Assembly: GCF_009909145.1 (NCBI RefSeq)
Contig: NZ_JAAAPJ010000003.1
Location: forward strand, 1-64,000
Origin: Corallococcus silvisoli
Lineage (GTDB): Bacteria; Myxococcota; Myxococcia; Myxococcales; Myxococcaceae
Reading direction: 5' to 3'
Length of the DNA stretch: 64,000 nt
Position numbers and translations under genes: made by a program. Under the pieces are notes generated by a model. It was given only the letters and a program-made list of their open reading frames with translations. It did not search any database and was not told the origin of the DNA. The stretch's first letter is position 1; every line of letters starts with the position of its first letter. Of the stretch, positions 40,811-50,836 are shown piece by piece.

Positions 40811-42214
40811 ATGGCGGACTTCGACCTGGTGGTCATCGGCTCAGGCCCCGCGGGGGAATGGGGCGCGGTGCAGGCTTCTCTCGCGGGGAAGCGGGTGGCG
40901 GTGGTGGAGCGTGAGCCGGTGCTCGGCGGCACCGCGGCCAACACCGGCACCCTCCCCTCCAAGACGCTGCGCGAGACGGCGCTGCACCTCTCCGGCTTCA
41001 AGGCGCGCGGCCTCTACAGCGTGGACGCCACCCTGCGCCACGAGGCCACCGTCTCCGACTTCCTCTTCCGCGAGCGCCGCGTGAAGCAGATGGAGCGAAC
41101 GCGCATCCACCGCAACCTCCAGCGCCACGGCGTCACCCTGTTCCAGGGCATGGGCTCCTTCCTCGACGCGCACACCGTCCTGGTGAAGCGCGACGGCGTG
41201 GAGGTGGCGAAGCTCGCCGCCGGCACCACCCTCATCGCCACCGGCTCGACGCCGTACCGGCCGCCGCTCTACCCCTTCGGCAGTCCGCGCGTGCACGACT
41301 CGGATGAGATCCTGGACATCACCACCCTGCCCCACACGCTGGTCGTGGTGGGCGGTGGCGTCATCGGCTGCGAGTACGCGTGCATGTTCGCCGCGCTCGG
41401 CATCCCGGTGACGCTGGTGGAGGTGAAGAACGAGCTGCTGTCCTTCCTGGACGCGGAGATCGCTGAGCTGCTGCGCGACTGCATGGAAGCCCTGGGCATC
41501 CGGCTGCGCCTGGGCCAGACGGTGGAGTCCGCGTACGTGCCGGAGTCCCACGCGGAGGCCATCCTGCTGAAGCTGTCCACCGGCGAGGTCCTGGAGGCGG
41601 ATCAGGTGCTGGTGGCCTCCGGCCGCACCTCCAACACCGCCGGCCTGGGCCTGGAGGCGCTGGGCGTGAAGCAGGGCAAGCGCGGCCAGATTGAGGTGGG
41701 GATGGCGTACCAGACGGCCGTGCCGAACATCTACGCGGTGGGGGACGTCATCGGCTTCCCCGCCCTGGCCTCCACGTCCATGGAGCAGGCCCGCATCGCG
41801 GTGGAGCACGCCTTCGGGCCGGGGAAGCGGACGCTCACCCCGCTCCTGCCCTACGGCATCTACACCATCCCGGAGGTGTCCATGGCGGGCGAGACGGAGG
41901 AGGCCCTGCGCGCGCGCGGCATCCCGTACGTCGTCGGCCGCGCGCCCTTCGAGCACAACCCGCGCGGGCAGATCATCGGAGAGAAGCAGGGCCTCTTGAA
42001 GCTGCTCTTCCACCGCGACGACCTGAAGCTGCTGGGCGTGCACGTGCTGGGCGAGCAGGCCTCGGAGCTGGTGCACGTGGGGCTCGTCGCGATGCTCACC
42101 GGCTCCACCGCGCAGCTCTTCGTGGAGACCTGCTTCAACTACCCGACGCTGTCGGAGGCCTACAAGGCCGCCACCTACGACGCGCTGGATCAGGTGCGCG
42201 TCAGCAGCGCCTGA
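40811..42214 (+). CDS. sthA: Soluble pyridine nucleotide transhydrogenase
   Basis: A 467-residue FAD enzyme of the dihydrolipoamide dehydrogenase fold. The FAD motif 'VIGSGPAGEWGA' is at residue 7 and the NAD motif 'VVVGGGVIGCEYACMFA' near 180. Where disulfide reductases have CxxxxC, this protein reads 'GGTAANTGTLPSK' with no cysteine pair, the mark of SthA. It moves hydride between NADPH and NAD+ to balance the pools. The C-terminal dimer domain is complete. Convergent with the next small gene. Confidence 0.93.
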   Translation: MADFDLVVIGSGPAGEWGAVQASLAGKRVAVVEREPVLGGTAANTGTLPSKTLRETALHLSGFKARGLYSVDATLRHEATVSDFLFRERRVKQMERTRIHRNLQRHGVTLFQGMGSFLDAHTVLVKRDGVEVAKLAAGTTLIATGSTPYRPPLYPFGSPRVHDSDEILDITTLPHTLVVVGGGVIGCEYACMFAALGIPVTLVEVKNELLSFLDAEIAELLRDCMEALGIRLRLGQTVESAYVPESHAEAILLKLSTGEVLEADQVLVASGRTSNTAGLGLEALGVKQGKRGQIEVGMAYQTAVPNIYAVGDVIGFPALASTSMEQARIAVEHAFGPGKRTLTPLLPYGIYTIPEVSMAGETEEALRARGIPYVVGRAPFEHNPRGQIIGEKQGLLKLLFHRDDLKLLGVHVLGEQASELVHVGLVAMLTGSTAQLFVETCFNYPTLSEAYKAATYDALDQVRVSSA

Positions 42215-42230
42215 GCCCCCGGGCGCGCGG

Positions 42231-42563
42231 CTAGCGCGAGTCCTTGAGGCTCCCCACCGTGAAGCCCGCCTCGCGCCGGGCCACCCGGTTCACCTCGTCC
42301 GAGGACGCCCGGGACAGGGCCAGCGCCGCGGCGGGCGGCTTCGCCGGGGCCTTCGCGGACGGGCCGGAGGAGGCGGCGCGGCCCCCCGGGGCGCCCTGGA
42401 GCAGCTCGCGGATCCGCTCCCAGCGAACCTTCTCCTCCGCCATCAGCCGGACCAGCTCCTCGCGGGCGGACGCGTCCGGCAGGTCCGAGGCCGCCGCCGC
42501 CACCTTGTCCATGAAGGGCGCCAGGTATCCGAAGTCCCGGTCGAAGCTGTTGGGGTTCGCCAT
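42231..42563 (-). CDS. Small unknown protein
   Basis: A 110-residue soluble protein. The N-terminal 60 residues are helical ('REELVRLMAEEKVRWERIRE'), then an Ala/Pro/Ser linker and a short basic C terminus. No family recognised. It follows the SnoaL-like gene by 25 bases on the same strand, so the two may be co-transcribed. Confidence 0.65.
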   Translation of the reverse strand: MANPNSFDRDFGYLAPFMDKVAAAASDLPDASAREELVRLMAEEKVRWERIRELLQGAPGGRAASSGPSAKAPAKPPAAALALSRASSDEVNRVARREAGFTVGSLKDSR

Positions 42564-42588
42564 GGAGGGGCACCTTATCCGCGTGGGT

Positions 42589-42951
42589 TCAGCCGTGATA
42601 GACGCGCGACGCGACGATGCGCCCGCCCTTCACTTCCAGCACCTCCGCCACCGGCAGCGGGGCCTCGTTGGGAGCATGGCGCAGGTACTCCATGAACACC
42701 CGGTCCCCGTCCGCCGTGAGGGCCGTCTCTTCGTACCGCAGCCCTGGCAGCCGGGCGATGGCGTCCCGCCACCACCGCTCCAGGGCCGGCCGCCCCACCA
42801 GCCGGCCCCCCGTCTCCGGGTGCAGGACGCGAATCTTGGGTGAGGTGTGTGTTGCATCCTCCGCGTACAGCGCTATCAAGGCCGTCACGTCGTGGGCGTT
42901 GAAGGCGTGCAGCCAGGCTCGGGCCAGGGAGAAGTTTTCACTCGCGCTCAT
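42589..42951 (-). CDS. SnoaL-like (NTF2-fold) protein
   Basis: A 120-residue protein with the NTF2/SnoaL cone pattern: 'ARAWLHAFNAHDVTALIALY', then Ala-Glu-Asp-Ala, a Gly-Arg-Pro-Ala-Leu-Glu-Arg-Trp-Trp helix and beta strands ending in 'GGRIVASRVYHG'. Such proteins are isomerases, hydrolases or ligand binders; no specific role can be given. ATG 42951 preferred over 43014, with GAGG about ten bases upstream. Divergent from the EF-G gene. Confidence 0.85.
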   Translation of the reverse strand: MSASENFSLARAWLHAFNAHDVTALIALYAEDATHTSPKIRVLHPETGGRLVGRPALERWWRDAIARLPGLRYEETALTADGDRVFMEYLRHAPNEAPLPVAEVLEVKGGRIVASRVYHG

Positions 42952-43108
42952 TGTTAGAAGACCTCCGTCGGAACAGGACGGCTTGAACGTAGGCGGATGT
43001 ACGCCCGACGTCATGCGGATTTGTCTGGTAACTGGGTCCTGTGGGAAGTAAGGGCCCCGCCTGCTCTGTTCCCTCAGGCAATTTTTTCAAACGAAGAAGG
43101 ACCGGATC

Positions 43109-45226
43109 GTGGCCTCCAACGTACCCATCGAGAAGATTCGTAACATCGGTATCTCTGCCCACATCGACTCGGGCAAGACGACGCTCTCCGAGCGCATCCT
43201 GTTCTACACGGGCAAGATCCACGAGATCCACGAGGTCCGCGGCAAGGACGGCGTGGGCGCGATCATGGACTCGATGGACCTGGAGCGTGAGAAGGGCATC
43301 ACCATCCAGTCCGCCGCCACGTACGCGATGTGGGGCGACTACAACATCAACCTGATCGACACGCCGGGACACGTGGACTTCACCATCGAGGTGGAGCGCG
43401 CGCTCCGCGTTCTCGACGGTGCCATCCTGGTGCTCTGCTCCGTGTCGGGCGTGCAGTCGCAGTCCATCACGGTGGACCGCCAGATGAAGCGCTACAAGGT
43501 TCCGCGCATCGCGTTCATCAACAAGATGGACCGCTCGGGCGCGAACTATGATCGCGTCGCCGCGCAGCTGAAGGAGAAGCTGGGCCACCACGCGGTGAAG
43601 CTCCAGTACCCCATCGGCGCCGAGGACCGCTTCCAGGGCCTCATCGACCTGCTCTCGATGAAGGCGTACTACTTCGACGGCGAGAACGGCGAGAACGTGC
43701 GCGAGGAGGCCATCCCCGCGGACATGCTGGACGAGGCCAAGCTGCGCCGCGATGAGATGCTCGAGGGCGTCGCCAACGTGGACGACGTGCTGGGCGAGGC
43801 GTTCCTGATGGACCCGGGCGCCATCACCGAGGAGCAGCTGCGCGCGGCCGTGCGCCGCGCCACCATCGCGCTGAAGATGACGCCGGTGATGTGCGGCTCC
43901 GCGTACAAGAACAAGGGCGTGCAGCTGCTCCTGAACGCGGTGTGCAGCTACCTGCCCAACCCCAAGGAAGCGACCAACGAGGCCCTCGACCAGAAGAACG
44001 GCGAGGCCAAGGTCATCCTGGAGTCGGACCCCACCAAGCCCTTCGTCGGCCTGGCGTTCAAGCTGGAAGACGGCCGGTACGGCCAGCTCACCTACATGCG
44101 CATCTACCAGGGCAAGGTGAGCAAGGGTGACTTCATCATCAACCAGGTGAACCAGAAGAAGGTCAAGGTTCCGCGCATCGTCCGCATGCACGCGTCGGAG
44201 ATGCACGACGTCAACGAGGCCACCGCCGGCGACATCGTGGCGCTGTTCGGCATCGAGTGCGCCTCCGGCGACACGTTCACCGACGGTGCGGTGAGCTACA
44301 CGATGACGTCCATGTTCGTCCCGGACGCGGTCATCTCGCTGGCGGTGACGCCGAAGAACCGCGACACGCTGGCGAACTTCTCCAAGGCGCTCAACCGCTT
44401 CCACAAGGAAGACCCCACGTTCCGCGTGCGCCGCGACGAAGAGTCCGCGCAGACCATCATCAGCGGCATGGGCGAGCTCCACCTGGAGATCTACATCGAG
44501 CGCATGAAGCGCGAGTACAACTGCGAGGTGGTCGCCGGTAAGCCGCAGGTGGCGTACCGCGAGACCATCTCCCAGAAGGGCGAGTTCGCCTACACGCACA
44601 AGAAGCAGACCGGTGGTTCCGGTCAGTTCGCGCGCGTGTGCGGCTACGTGGAGCCCCTGCCCTCGGACGCCGTGCAGCAGTACGAGTTCGTGGACGACAT
44701 CGTCGGTGGCTCCATCCCGCGCGAGTTCATCCCCGCGTGCGACAAGGGCTTCCAGGAGGCCGTGAAGAAGGGCAGCCTCATCGGCTTCCCCGTGGTGGGC
44801 CTGCGCGTGGTCATCAACGACGGCGCGTTCCACGCGGTGGACTCGTCCGAAATGGCGTTCAAGACGGCCGCCATCATGGGCTTCCGCGAGGGCTACGCCG
44901 CCGCCAAGCCGATCATCCTCGAGCCCATCATGAAGGTGGAGGTCACCGCGCCGGAGGACTTCCAGGGTTCCGTCGTCGGCCAGCTGAACCAGCGCCGCGG
45001 CACCATCCTGGAGACGGGCACGGCGGAGGGCTACGTCACGGCCGTGGCGGAGGTGCCCCTCAACACGATGTTCGGCTACTCCACCGACCTGCGCTCCGCG
45101 ACCCAGGGCAAGGGCGAGTTCACGATGGAGTTCGCCAAGTACTCGCAGGTTCCGCGCAACGAGGCGGACGCCCTGATGGTGCAGTACAAGGAGAAGCAGG
45201 CCGCTGAGCAGGCCGCCCGCAAGTAG
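43109..45226 (+). CDS. fusA: Elongation factor G, mitochondrial (EFG1) type
   Basis: A 705-residue translational GTPase. G motifs: 'AHIDSGKTT' (P loop, 17-25), 'DTPGHVDF' and 'NKMD'. Domains II-V are complete, with '[16 protein letters not shown]' in domain II and a normal C terminus. Features such as '[20 protein letters not shown]' and '[20 protein letters not shown]' are much closer to mitochondrial EFG1 than to E. coli EF-G. This matches the spd/mt EF-G lineage known in deltaproteobacteria, spirochaetes and planctomycetes. It may be one of several EF-G paralogues. GTG start at 43109 after AAGAAGG. A strong terminator follows. Confidence 0.95.
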   Translation: MASNVPIEKIRNIGISAHIDSGKTTLSERILFYTGKIHEIHEVRGKDGVGAIMDSMDLEREKGITIQSAATYAMWGDYNINLIDTPGHVDFTIEVERALRVLDGAILVLCSVSGVQSQSITVDRQMKRYKVPRIAFINKMDRSGANYDRVAAQLKEKLGHHAVKLQYPIGAEDRFQGLIDLLSMKAYYFDGENGENVREEAIPADMLDEAKLRRDEMLEGVANVDDVLGEAFLMDPGAITEEQLRAAVRRATIALKMTPVMCGSAYKNKGVQLLLNAVCSYLPNPKEATNEALDQKNGEAKVILESDPTKPFVGLAFKLEDGRYGQLTYMRIYQGKVSKGDFIINQVNQKKVKVPRIVRMHASEMHDVNEATAGDIVALFGIECASGDTFTDGAVSYTMTSMFVPDAVISLAVTPKNRDTLANFSKALNRFHKEDPTFRVRRDEESAQTIISGMGELHLEIYIERMKREYNCEVVAGKPQVAYRETISQKGEFAYTHKKQTGGSGQFARVCGYVEPLPSDAVQQYEFVDDIVGGSIPREFIPACDKGFQEAVKKGSLIGFPVVGLRVVINDGAFHAVDSSEMAFKTAAIMGFREGYAAAKPIILEPIMKVEVTAPEDFQGSVVGQLNQRRGTILETGTAEGYVTAVAEVPLNTMFGYSTDLRSATQGKGEFTMEFAKYSQVPRNEADALMVQYKEKQAAEQAARK

Positions 45227-45260
45227 TCCGGGTGTCCGCGACGCCGCTCTGGCAGTAGGA

Positions 45261-45304
45261 AGGGCGCTCCCCGCTTCAAGTGGGGGGCGCCCTTTCGCTT
45301 TCCC
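45261..45304 (+). terminator. Rho-independent terminator after the EF-G gene
   Basis: AGGGCGCTCCCC (45261-45272) pairs with GGGGGGCGCCCT (45282-45293) over 12 positions with one G-T pair and a nine-base loop. It is followed by TTCGCTTTCC. It lies 35 bases after the EF-G stop codon. Confidence 0.88.
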
Positions 45305-45343
45305 CCCTTTCGCATCCGCCGTGCCTTCCAGGAGGTCCTTCCC

Positions 45344-47278
45344 GTGACGCTGCTCCGTGCCGCCAACGTCCAGCTCGCCTTCGGCAGCCGCACCGTCTTC
45401 GAGGGGCTCACCTTCACCATCGAGGAGGGGGAGCGGGTGGGGCTGGTGGGCGTCAACGGCTCCGGCAAGTCGTCGCTGATGAAGATCCTCGCGGGCGCCG
45501 CGAAGCCGGACCTGGGCGAGCTCCAGCTGCGCCGGGGCGCGCGCGTCACCTACCTGCCCCAGGAGCCGGAGTTCCCCGAAGGCGCCACGGTGCAGAGCGA
45601 GCTCGCCGTGTCCCAGGCCCCGCTCAAGGAGGCCCTGGACGCGCACGCGGAGCTGTCGCGCCGGCTGGAGGCGGACCCGGCGCACGCCACGCCGAAGATG
45701 CTGGAGCAGCTGTCCGCCCTCAGCGACCGCATCGAGCAGGCGGGCGGCTGGGACACGGAGCACCACGCGAAGACGCTGTTGGACCGCCTGGGCGTGAAGG
45801 ACTGGGACCGCCCGGTGGCGCAGCTGTCCGGAGGCCTGCGAAAGCGCGTGGCCATTGCCCGGGCGCTGCTCACGCGCCCCGACCTGCTGCTCCTGGACGA
45901 GCCCACCAACCACCTGGACGCGGACACCGTGGACTGGCTGGAGGACGAGCTGGACAAGCTGCCCGGGGCGCTCCTGCTCGTCACCCACGACCGCTACTTC
46001 CTGGATGACCTGGTGGACCGCATCGTCGAGATCCAGCCCGGCGGAGGGCTCATCTCCTACCCCGGCAACTACGCGGCCTACGTGGAGCAGAAGCTGGTCG
46101 CGCAGGAGAACGCGGAGACGGCGGAGCACAAGCGCGGGCGCTGGATCGCCCAGGAGGTGGCGTGGCTGCGCAAGGGCCCGGAGGCGCGGCGCACCAAGAG
46201 CAAGGCGCGCATCGAGCGAGCCCAGAAGCTGCTGGCGGAGAAGGGCTTCCAGCGCCCCAAGGTGGCGGACCTGCGCGTGGTGGCGGCGCCGCGGCTGGGC
46301 CACACCGTCATCGAAGCCGAGGGCCTGAAGAAGTCCTTCGGCGAGCGCAAGGTGCTGGACGGCGTGGACTTCCGCCTCCAGCGCGGCGAGCGCGTGGGCT
46401 TCCTGGGGCCCAACGGCGTGGGCAAGACGACCTTCCTGCGCGTGATGCTGGGGGAGATTCCCGCGGACGACGGGAAGCTCGTCATCGGGAAGAACACCAA
46501 GGTCGCCTACTACGATCAGCAGCGCACCCAGCTGGATCCCGACCAGACGGTGTACGACGCGGCCTCCAACGGCGAGGACCACGTGGAGCTGGCGGACCGC
46601 AAGGTGGCCCTGCGCGACTACCTGGAGGACCTGCTCTTCCCGGTGCCCATGCAGCGCATGAAGGTGGGCGCGCTGTCCGGCGGCGAGCGCAACCGGCTGC
46701 TGCTGGCGCGGCTGTTCCTGGAGGGCGCCAACGTGCTGGTGCTGGACGAGCCCACCAACGACCTGGACATCGTCACCCTCAACATCCTGGAGCGGCTGCT
46801 GCTGGACTTCGCCGGCAGCACGCTGCTGGTGACGCACGACCGCTACTTCCTCGACAAGGTGGCCACCGCCATCCTCTCCTTCGACGGCCAGGGCAAGGTC
46901 ACCCGCTACGAGGGCAACTACGACATGTACAAGCGGCTGCGCGAGCAGTCCCAGGCCGCCGCCCTCAAGGCCGCCTCGAAGAAGGACGAGCCGAAGAAGG
47001 ACGAGGCCCGCGAGGAGCCCGCCGCGAAGCCCGCGCAGAAGAAGCCTGGAAAGCTCTCCTACAAGGACCAGCGCGAACTGGACGGAATGGAGGCCACCAT
47101 CGAGGCCGCGGAGCAGCGCAAGGCGGGGCTGGAGGCCCAGCTGGCCGACCCCACCGTCTACAGCAACGGCTCCAAGGTCGCGGAAGTCAATCAGGCCCTG
47201 GAAGCCATCACCGCTGAAGTCGACCGGCTCTATTCACGATGGCAGGAATTGCAGGACCTGGCGGCTGGCAGCGCCTGA
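45344..47278 (+). CDS. uup: ABC-F ATPase, Uup type
   Basis: A 644-residue soluble protein with two ABC domains. Walker A sites are 'GVNGSGKSS' and 'GPNGVGKTT'; signatures are 'LSGGLRKRV' and 'LSGGERNRL'; each is followed by a 'DEPTN' Walker B. The inter-domain linker (about 245-315) is the ABC-F tRNA-interaction region. A charged C-terminal coiled coil (about 560-640) is the Uup hallmark. ABC-F proteins act on ribosomes at the E site. GTG start at 45344 with GGAGGT seven bases upstream. Confidence 0.93.
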   Translation: MTLLRAANVQLAFGSRTVFEGLTFTIEEGERVGLVGVNGSGKSSLMKILAGAAKPDLGELQLRRGARVTYLPQEPEFPEGATVQSELAVSQAPLKEALDAHAELSRRLEADPAHATPKMLEQLSALSDRIEQAGGWDTEHHAKTLLDRLGVKDWDRPVAQLSGGLRKRVAIARALLTRPDLLLLDEPTNHLDADTVDWLEDELDKLPGALLLVTHDRYFLDDLVDRIVEIQPGGGLISYPGNYAAYVEQKLVAQENAETAEHKRGRWIAQEVAWLRKGPEARRTKSKARIERAQKLLAEKGFQRPKVADLRVVAAPRLGHTVIEAEGLKKSFGERKVLDGVDFRLQRGERVGFLGPNGVGKTTFLRVMLGEIPADDGKLVIGKNTKVAYYDQQRTQLDPDQTVYDAASNGEDHVELADRKVALRDYLEDLLFPVPMQRMKVGALSGGERNRLLLARLFLEGANVLVLDEPTNDLDIVTLNILERLLLDFAGSTLLVTHDRYFLDKVATAILSFDGQGKVTRYEGNYDMYKRLREQSQAAALKAASKKDEPKKDEAREEPAAKPAQKKPGKLSYKDQRELDGMEATIEAAEQRKAGLEAQLADPTVYSNGSKVAEVNQALEAITAEVDRLYSRWQELQDLAAGSA

Positions 47279-47393
47279 TTCAGGCGTATGCGTAGGGCAA
47301 CCGACAACCGGTGACTCTCGCGTGCATGATTCGCGGGCTGGGGGACTCAGCATAGAGTTCGCGCTCAGCGTCCTCCGCATTGGGAGTCGTCAC

Positions 47394-48308
47394 GTGTTTC
47401 GTCCGGCCTCGGTTCTCGCCGCTGCCTTGTTCACCCTGCCCTTCTCCGCCCACGCCCTGGACAGCGGTCCACGACGCCCGCTGCCGATGTTTGACTTACA
47501 ACGACTGCGATTGGACCCCGCCGCGCTGGGCTCGCTGGTGGTGGGGACGGGGCGGACGCTGGAGCGGGGGCAACTGCGAGTGGGGTTGAACTACCACTAC
47601 GAGCAGCTGCCGATGCACTTCCAGACGCGCTGGGAGCCGGGGGACGGCACGGGCCTGGTCGAGAACAAGATGACCGCGCACCTGACGCTGGCCTACGGCG
47701 TGCTGCCGTGGCTGGACGTGGGAGCGGAGCTGCCCTTCATCCTGACGCAGGGGGGGAAGCCCACGCTGGAGTACTTCGGGCCGCAGTCCGGCGGGCTGGC
47801 CACGCCGTGGCTGAGCGCGCGCGCGGCCTTGCTGCGCCAGACGCTGGGCGCCCCCATCAACGTCGCGGTGGAGCTGACCGCGGGCCTGCCGGTGGGCAGC
47901 CGCGCGGCGCAGGCGCATGAGGACTACGCGTTCCAGCCGCGTCTGCAATTGGGCTACGTGGGCGAAGGCTTCCAGGTGGGCGGCGAGGCGGGGGTGTTCC
48001 TGCGCAAGCGCCAGGACCTGGGGCCCGTGTCCTATGATCCGCGCGACATCGCCGGCAATGAGCTGCGATTGGGCGCCACGGTGACGTCGCGGGGCGGAGA
48101 GACGACGCGCGGCGAGGTGAGCACGCTGGTGGGCATCCCCCTGGACGGAGGCCGCGTGGGCGCGGAGCTGCTCATCGCCATCCGCCGCCACGCGCTGACC
48201 AGCCTGGACCTGTATGTCATGGGCGGACCGGGCGTGGGCGCGGGGTTCGACACGCCCACCTTCCGCTTCGTCGCGGGCCTGGCCTGGTCCACCGACAAGG
48301 TGGACTGA
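47394..48308 (+). CDS. Outer-membrane beta-barrel protein
   Basis: A 304-residue protein with a signal peptide (cleavage near 'SAHA') and alternating aromatic/hydrophobic beta strands to the C terminus ('FRFVAGLAWSTDKVD'). The mature part resembles the barrel domain seen in front of OmpA domains in myxobacterial cell-envelope proteins, but no OmpA domain follows. GTG 47394 is chosen because GGGAG lies seven bases upstream; an ATG at 47322 gives an odd N terminus. Function unknown. Confidence 0.75.
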   Translation: MFRPASVLAAALFTLPFSAHALDSGPRRPLPMFDLQRLRLDPAALGSLVVGTGRTLERGQLRVGLNYHYEQLPMHFQTRWEPGDGTGLVENKMTAHLTLAYGVLPWLDVGAELPFILTQGGKPTLEYFGPQSGGLATPWLSARAALLRQTLGAPINVAVELTAGLPVGSRAAQAHEDYAFQPRLQLGYVGEGFQVGGEAGVFLRKRQDLGPVSYDPRDIAGNELRLGATVTSRGGETTRGEVSTLVGIPLDGGRVGAELLIAIRRHALTSLDLYVMGGPGVGAGFDTPTFRFVAGLAWSTDKVD

Positions 48309-48322
48309 AGGCAGGCCCCGCC

Positions 48323-50218
48323 CTACTTCGGCATGAAGCCGAAGGCCTTCACCATCGCGATGGCGATGCCCAGGAGGCTCTCGCCCGCGATGAAGCCGGA
48401 GCTGACGGGCAGCACCGCGTCCTCCGCGAGCTTCGGCTTCACCCGCCGGAGCAGCGCCGCCAGCCCCGCGCCCACGAAGAGGCTGATGGAGCTGGAGCCG
48501 GGGATGACCATGGCCAGCCCCAGGCCGGACGCCGTGGGGAGGAAGGACTTCACCTTCGGCGGGGCCCAGCGCTCCAGCAGCACCAGCGTCACGCCCAGGA
48601 GCGCGCCGCCCAGGGCGCCGATGCGCGCGGTGGGGTGCAGCGCGGACACACCGGAGGCGAGCATCTTCGACACGCCGGCCCACACCATGGACGAGGGCGC
48701 GGGGAACTGCTCCGTGCCCAGCACGTCCGCGGACGGCACCAGCAGGTTGAAGATGGGCACCACCACGACGGCGCCCGCGGCCACGCCGAACAGCTGCGCG
48801 AAGAACTGCTGACGCGGCGCCGCGCCCAAAAGCCACCCGGACTTGAGGTCCGTGAGCAGGTCCGCGGCGTGCAGCCCCACGCCGCCCGTGGCGTTGGCGC
48901 TCATCACGTTGGCGGGGATGTTGCCCGGGGCGAGGCCGCCGAAGACGAGCTGGGTGACGGGGCCCAGCGCCTTGGTGGGCGTGGTGTCCGTCTCGCCCGT
49001 CACGCGCGACGCGACGACGCCCATCACCACCGCCAGGGGCAGCGCGAGCACGCCAGCCCACCAGGGAATCTGGAACAGCCACGTCATGAGAAAGACGGCC
49101 ACGGGGCCCAGCACCGCGAAGCCCAGCGGGAACCACGCCGGGGGGCACTCGATGTCCGCCAGCGGATCCTCGCGCGCGCCCTCCTTCGGCTTCAGGCCCA
49201 CCAGCCCGCCCAGCGCGGCGAAGGAGCGCACCACGCTCCGCCACTGGAAGGCGAAGGACAAGAGGCCGGACGACACCAGCACCGCGGAGCCCGTCCACAG
49301 CGACCAGCCGTTGATCGCCTTGTACGTCACCTCCGGGATGACGCCCCGCGAGAACATCTCCGGCGCGAGGAAGCCGTAGTTGAGGAAGGCGCCCAGCAGC
49401 ATGGACCAGCCGGTGCGGAAGCTCACCAGCGCGCCCGCGCCGATCAGCAGCAGGCTGAAGTCGATGGACAGCGACCACTTGCCGGCCTCGCGCCCCAGGA
49501 TGGTGAACGGCAGGCTCACCTTCTCCGGCAGGTTGCGCAGCCAGCCGAAGCGCGCGTCGCGCACCAGCACCAGCAGCGCGCCCACGAGCCCCGCGGCGCC
49601 CAGCAGCCGCGACTTCTGGCGGGCCACGTCCCCGTGGCCGTGCAGCGCGCGGATGGTCTCCGCGGTGGCGGTGCCGGTGGGGAACGGCAGCGCTTCGATG
49701 TTGATGAGCTGGCGCTTGATGGGGATGGCGGTGAAGACGCCCAGCGCGGAGATGACCGCGAACCACAGCATCAGCCAGCCCGAGGACGGCAGCGTGCCGG
49801 TGAGCATCAGCAGCGCGGGCACCGCGGCCATGTTGCCGCCGCCCGTCATGTAACCCGCGGCGGACGCCACGGAGCCCATGGCGTTGTTCTCCAGGTCGGT
49901 GAACTCGTTGCGCAGCACCTTGAGCGAGCGCAGCGTGCCGAACACCGCGAAGGCCAGGATGCACGCGGTGATGGTGACGCCCAGGCTCCAGCCCGTCTTC
50001 AAGACGACGTAGAGGTTGGACAGGCACATCACCGCGCCAATGAGCATCCCGGCGATGACTGCGCGCACGGTGAGCTGCCGCGCGCCGCCCTGGTAGACGT
50101 GCTCCCGCCAGTACAGCTCCGGATCCATGGCCGCGGAGGCGCCGGGCCGCTCCGGGACGGCGGCGGGGTCGGGCGCGGGGACGCGGAGCTGGCTGGGGTT
50201 CGGGACAGGAGGAGACAT
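48323..50218 (-). CDS. OPT-family oligopeptide transporter
   Basis: A 631-residue integral membrane protein with about 14-16 hydrophobic helices. Typical OPT stretches are 'LTVRAVIAGMLIGAVMCLSN', 'NNAMGSVASAAGYMTGGG', 'EALPFPTGTATAETIRALHG' and 'LLVPSADVLGTEQFPAPS'. Members take up oligopeptides or metal chelates with protons. The substrate is not visible. ATG 50218 is used; an in-frame GTG at 50239 would add seven residues. Confidence 0.92.
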   Translation of the reverse strand: MSPPVPNPSQLRVPAPDPAAVPERPGASAAMDPELYWREHVYQGGARQLTVRAVIAGMLIGAVMCLSNLYVVLKTGWSLGVTITACILAFAVFGTLRSLKVLRNEFTDLENNAMGSVASAAGYMTGGGNMAAVPALLMLTGTLPSSGWLMLWFAVISALGVFTAIPIKRQLINIEALPFPTGTATAETIRALHGHGDVARQKSRLLGAAGLVGALLVLVRDARFGWLRNLPEKVSLPFTILGREAGKWSLSIDFSLLLIGAGALVSFRTGWSMLLGAFLNYGFLAPEMFSRGVIPEVTYKAINGWSLWTGSAVLVSSGLLSFAFQWRSVVRSFAALGGLVGLKPKEGAREDPLADIECPPAWFPLGFAVLGPVAVFLMTWLFQIPWWAGVLALPLAVVMGVVASRVTGETDTTPTKALGPVTQLVFGGLAPGNIPANVMSANATGGVGLHAADLLTDLKSGWLLGAAPRQQFFAQLFGVAAGAVVVVPIFNLLVPSADVLGTEQFPAPSSMVWAGVSKMLASGVSALHPTARIGALGGALLGVTLVLLERWAPPKVKSFLPTASGLGLAMVIPGSSSISLFVGAGLAALLRRVKPKLAEDAVLPVSSGFIAGESLLGIAIAMVKAFGFMPK

Positions 50219-50281
50219 GGGGGCGCGAAGATAGTGCACGCCCCCCGGTGGAACGAAACGCTCCGTGCCCGGGGCCCTGCG

Positions 50282-50764
50282 CTATTCGTGCGCGCCGCCG
50301 GGCCCGTGCACGTGGCCGTGCGTGAGCTCCTCCTGCGTCGCGTCACGCACCTCGCGCACGGTGACGTCGAAGTGGAGCGTCTTGCCCGCGAGCGGGTGGT
50401 TGAGGTCCACCACGACGGAGTCCGGATTCACCGTCTGGATGCGCAGGGGGATGTTGCCCTCCTCCGTCTGCGCCATCAGCGTCTGGCCCACCTGGGGCGT
50501 GAAGCCCGGCGGCAGCATGGTGCGGGGGACGGTGCGGACGCCCTCCGGGTTGTGGACGCCATAGCCCTGCTCCGGCGACACCACCACCTGCTTGCTCTCC
50601 CCCAGGCCCAGGCCCTCCAGCGCGCCCTCCAGGCCGGGGACGATCTGCTTGTGCCCGTGCAGATAGGCGAGCGGCTGGCCCGGAGCGCTCTGGTCGATGA
50701 CCTCTCCGTCCCCCAGGTGGAGGCGGTACTCGAGCGCGACGACGCGACCGTTGGTGACTTTCAT
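50282..50764 (-). CDS. slyD: SlyD-type FKBP peptidyl-prolyl isomerase
   Basis: A 160-residue FKBP-type protein with the inserted chaperone flap. Motifs: 'LEYRLHLGDGEVIDQSAPGQ' at the start, 'GLEGALEGLGLGESKQVVV' and 'DLNHPLAGKTLHFDVTVREV'. The C terminus is His-rich ('HGHVHGPGGAHE'), a short form of the SlyD metal-binding tail. It folds proteins and can supply nickel. A soluble cytoplasmic protein. Confidence 0.93.
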   Translation of the reverse strand: MKVTNGRVVALEYRLHLGDGEVIDQSAPGQPLAYLHGHKQIVPGLEGALEGLGLGESKQVVVSPEQGYGVHNPEGVRTVPRTMLPPGFTPQVGQTLMAQTEEGNIPLRIQTVNPDSVVVDLNHPLAGKTLHFDVTVREVRDATQEELTHGHVHGPGGAHE

Positions 50765-50836
50765 GCGGCGGAAGCTCCTTGGCTTCGGGGACGGCGGGGT
50801 GTGGGAACTTCGGTCAAAGGTGGCCCCCCGGGGGCG

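Noticed and set aside
42224..42238. CGCGC...GCGCG repeat between sthA and the next convergent gene as a terminator
   Set aside because: Only five base pairs and common by chance in this GC-rich DNA.
50815..50832. GC-rich palindrome (CCCCCCGGGGGCG) after the symporter gene as a terminator
   Set aside because: Almost no loop and no U-run. Such runs occur often by chance at this GC content.
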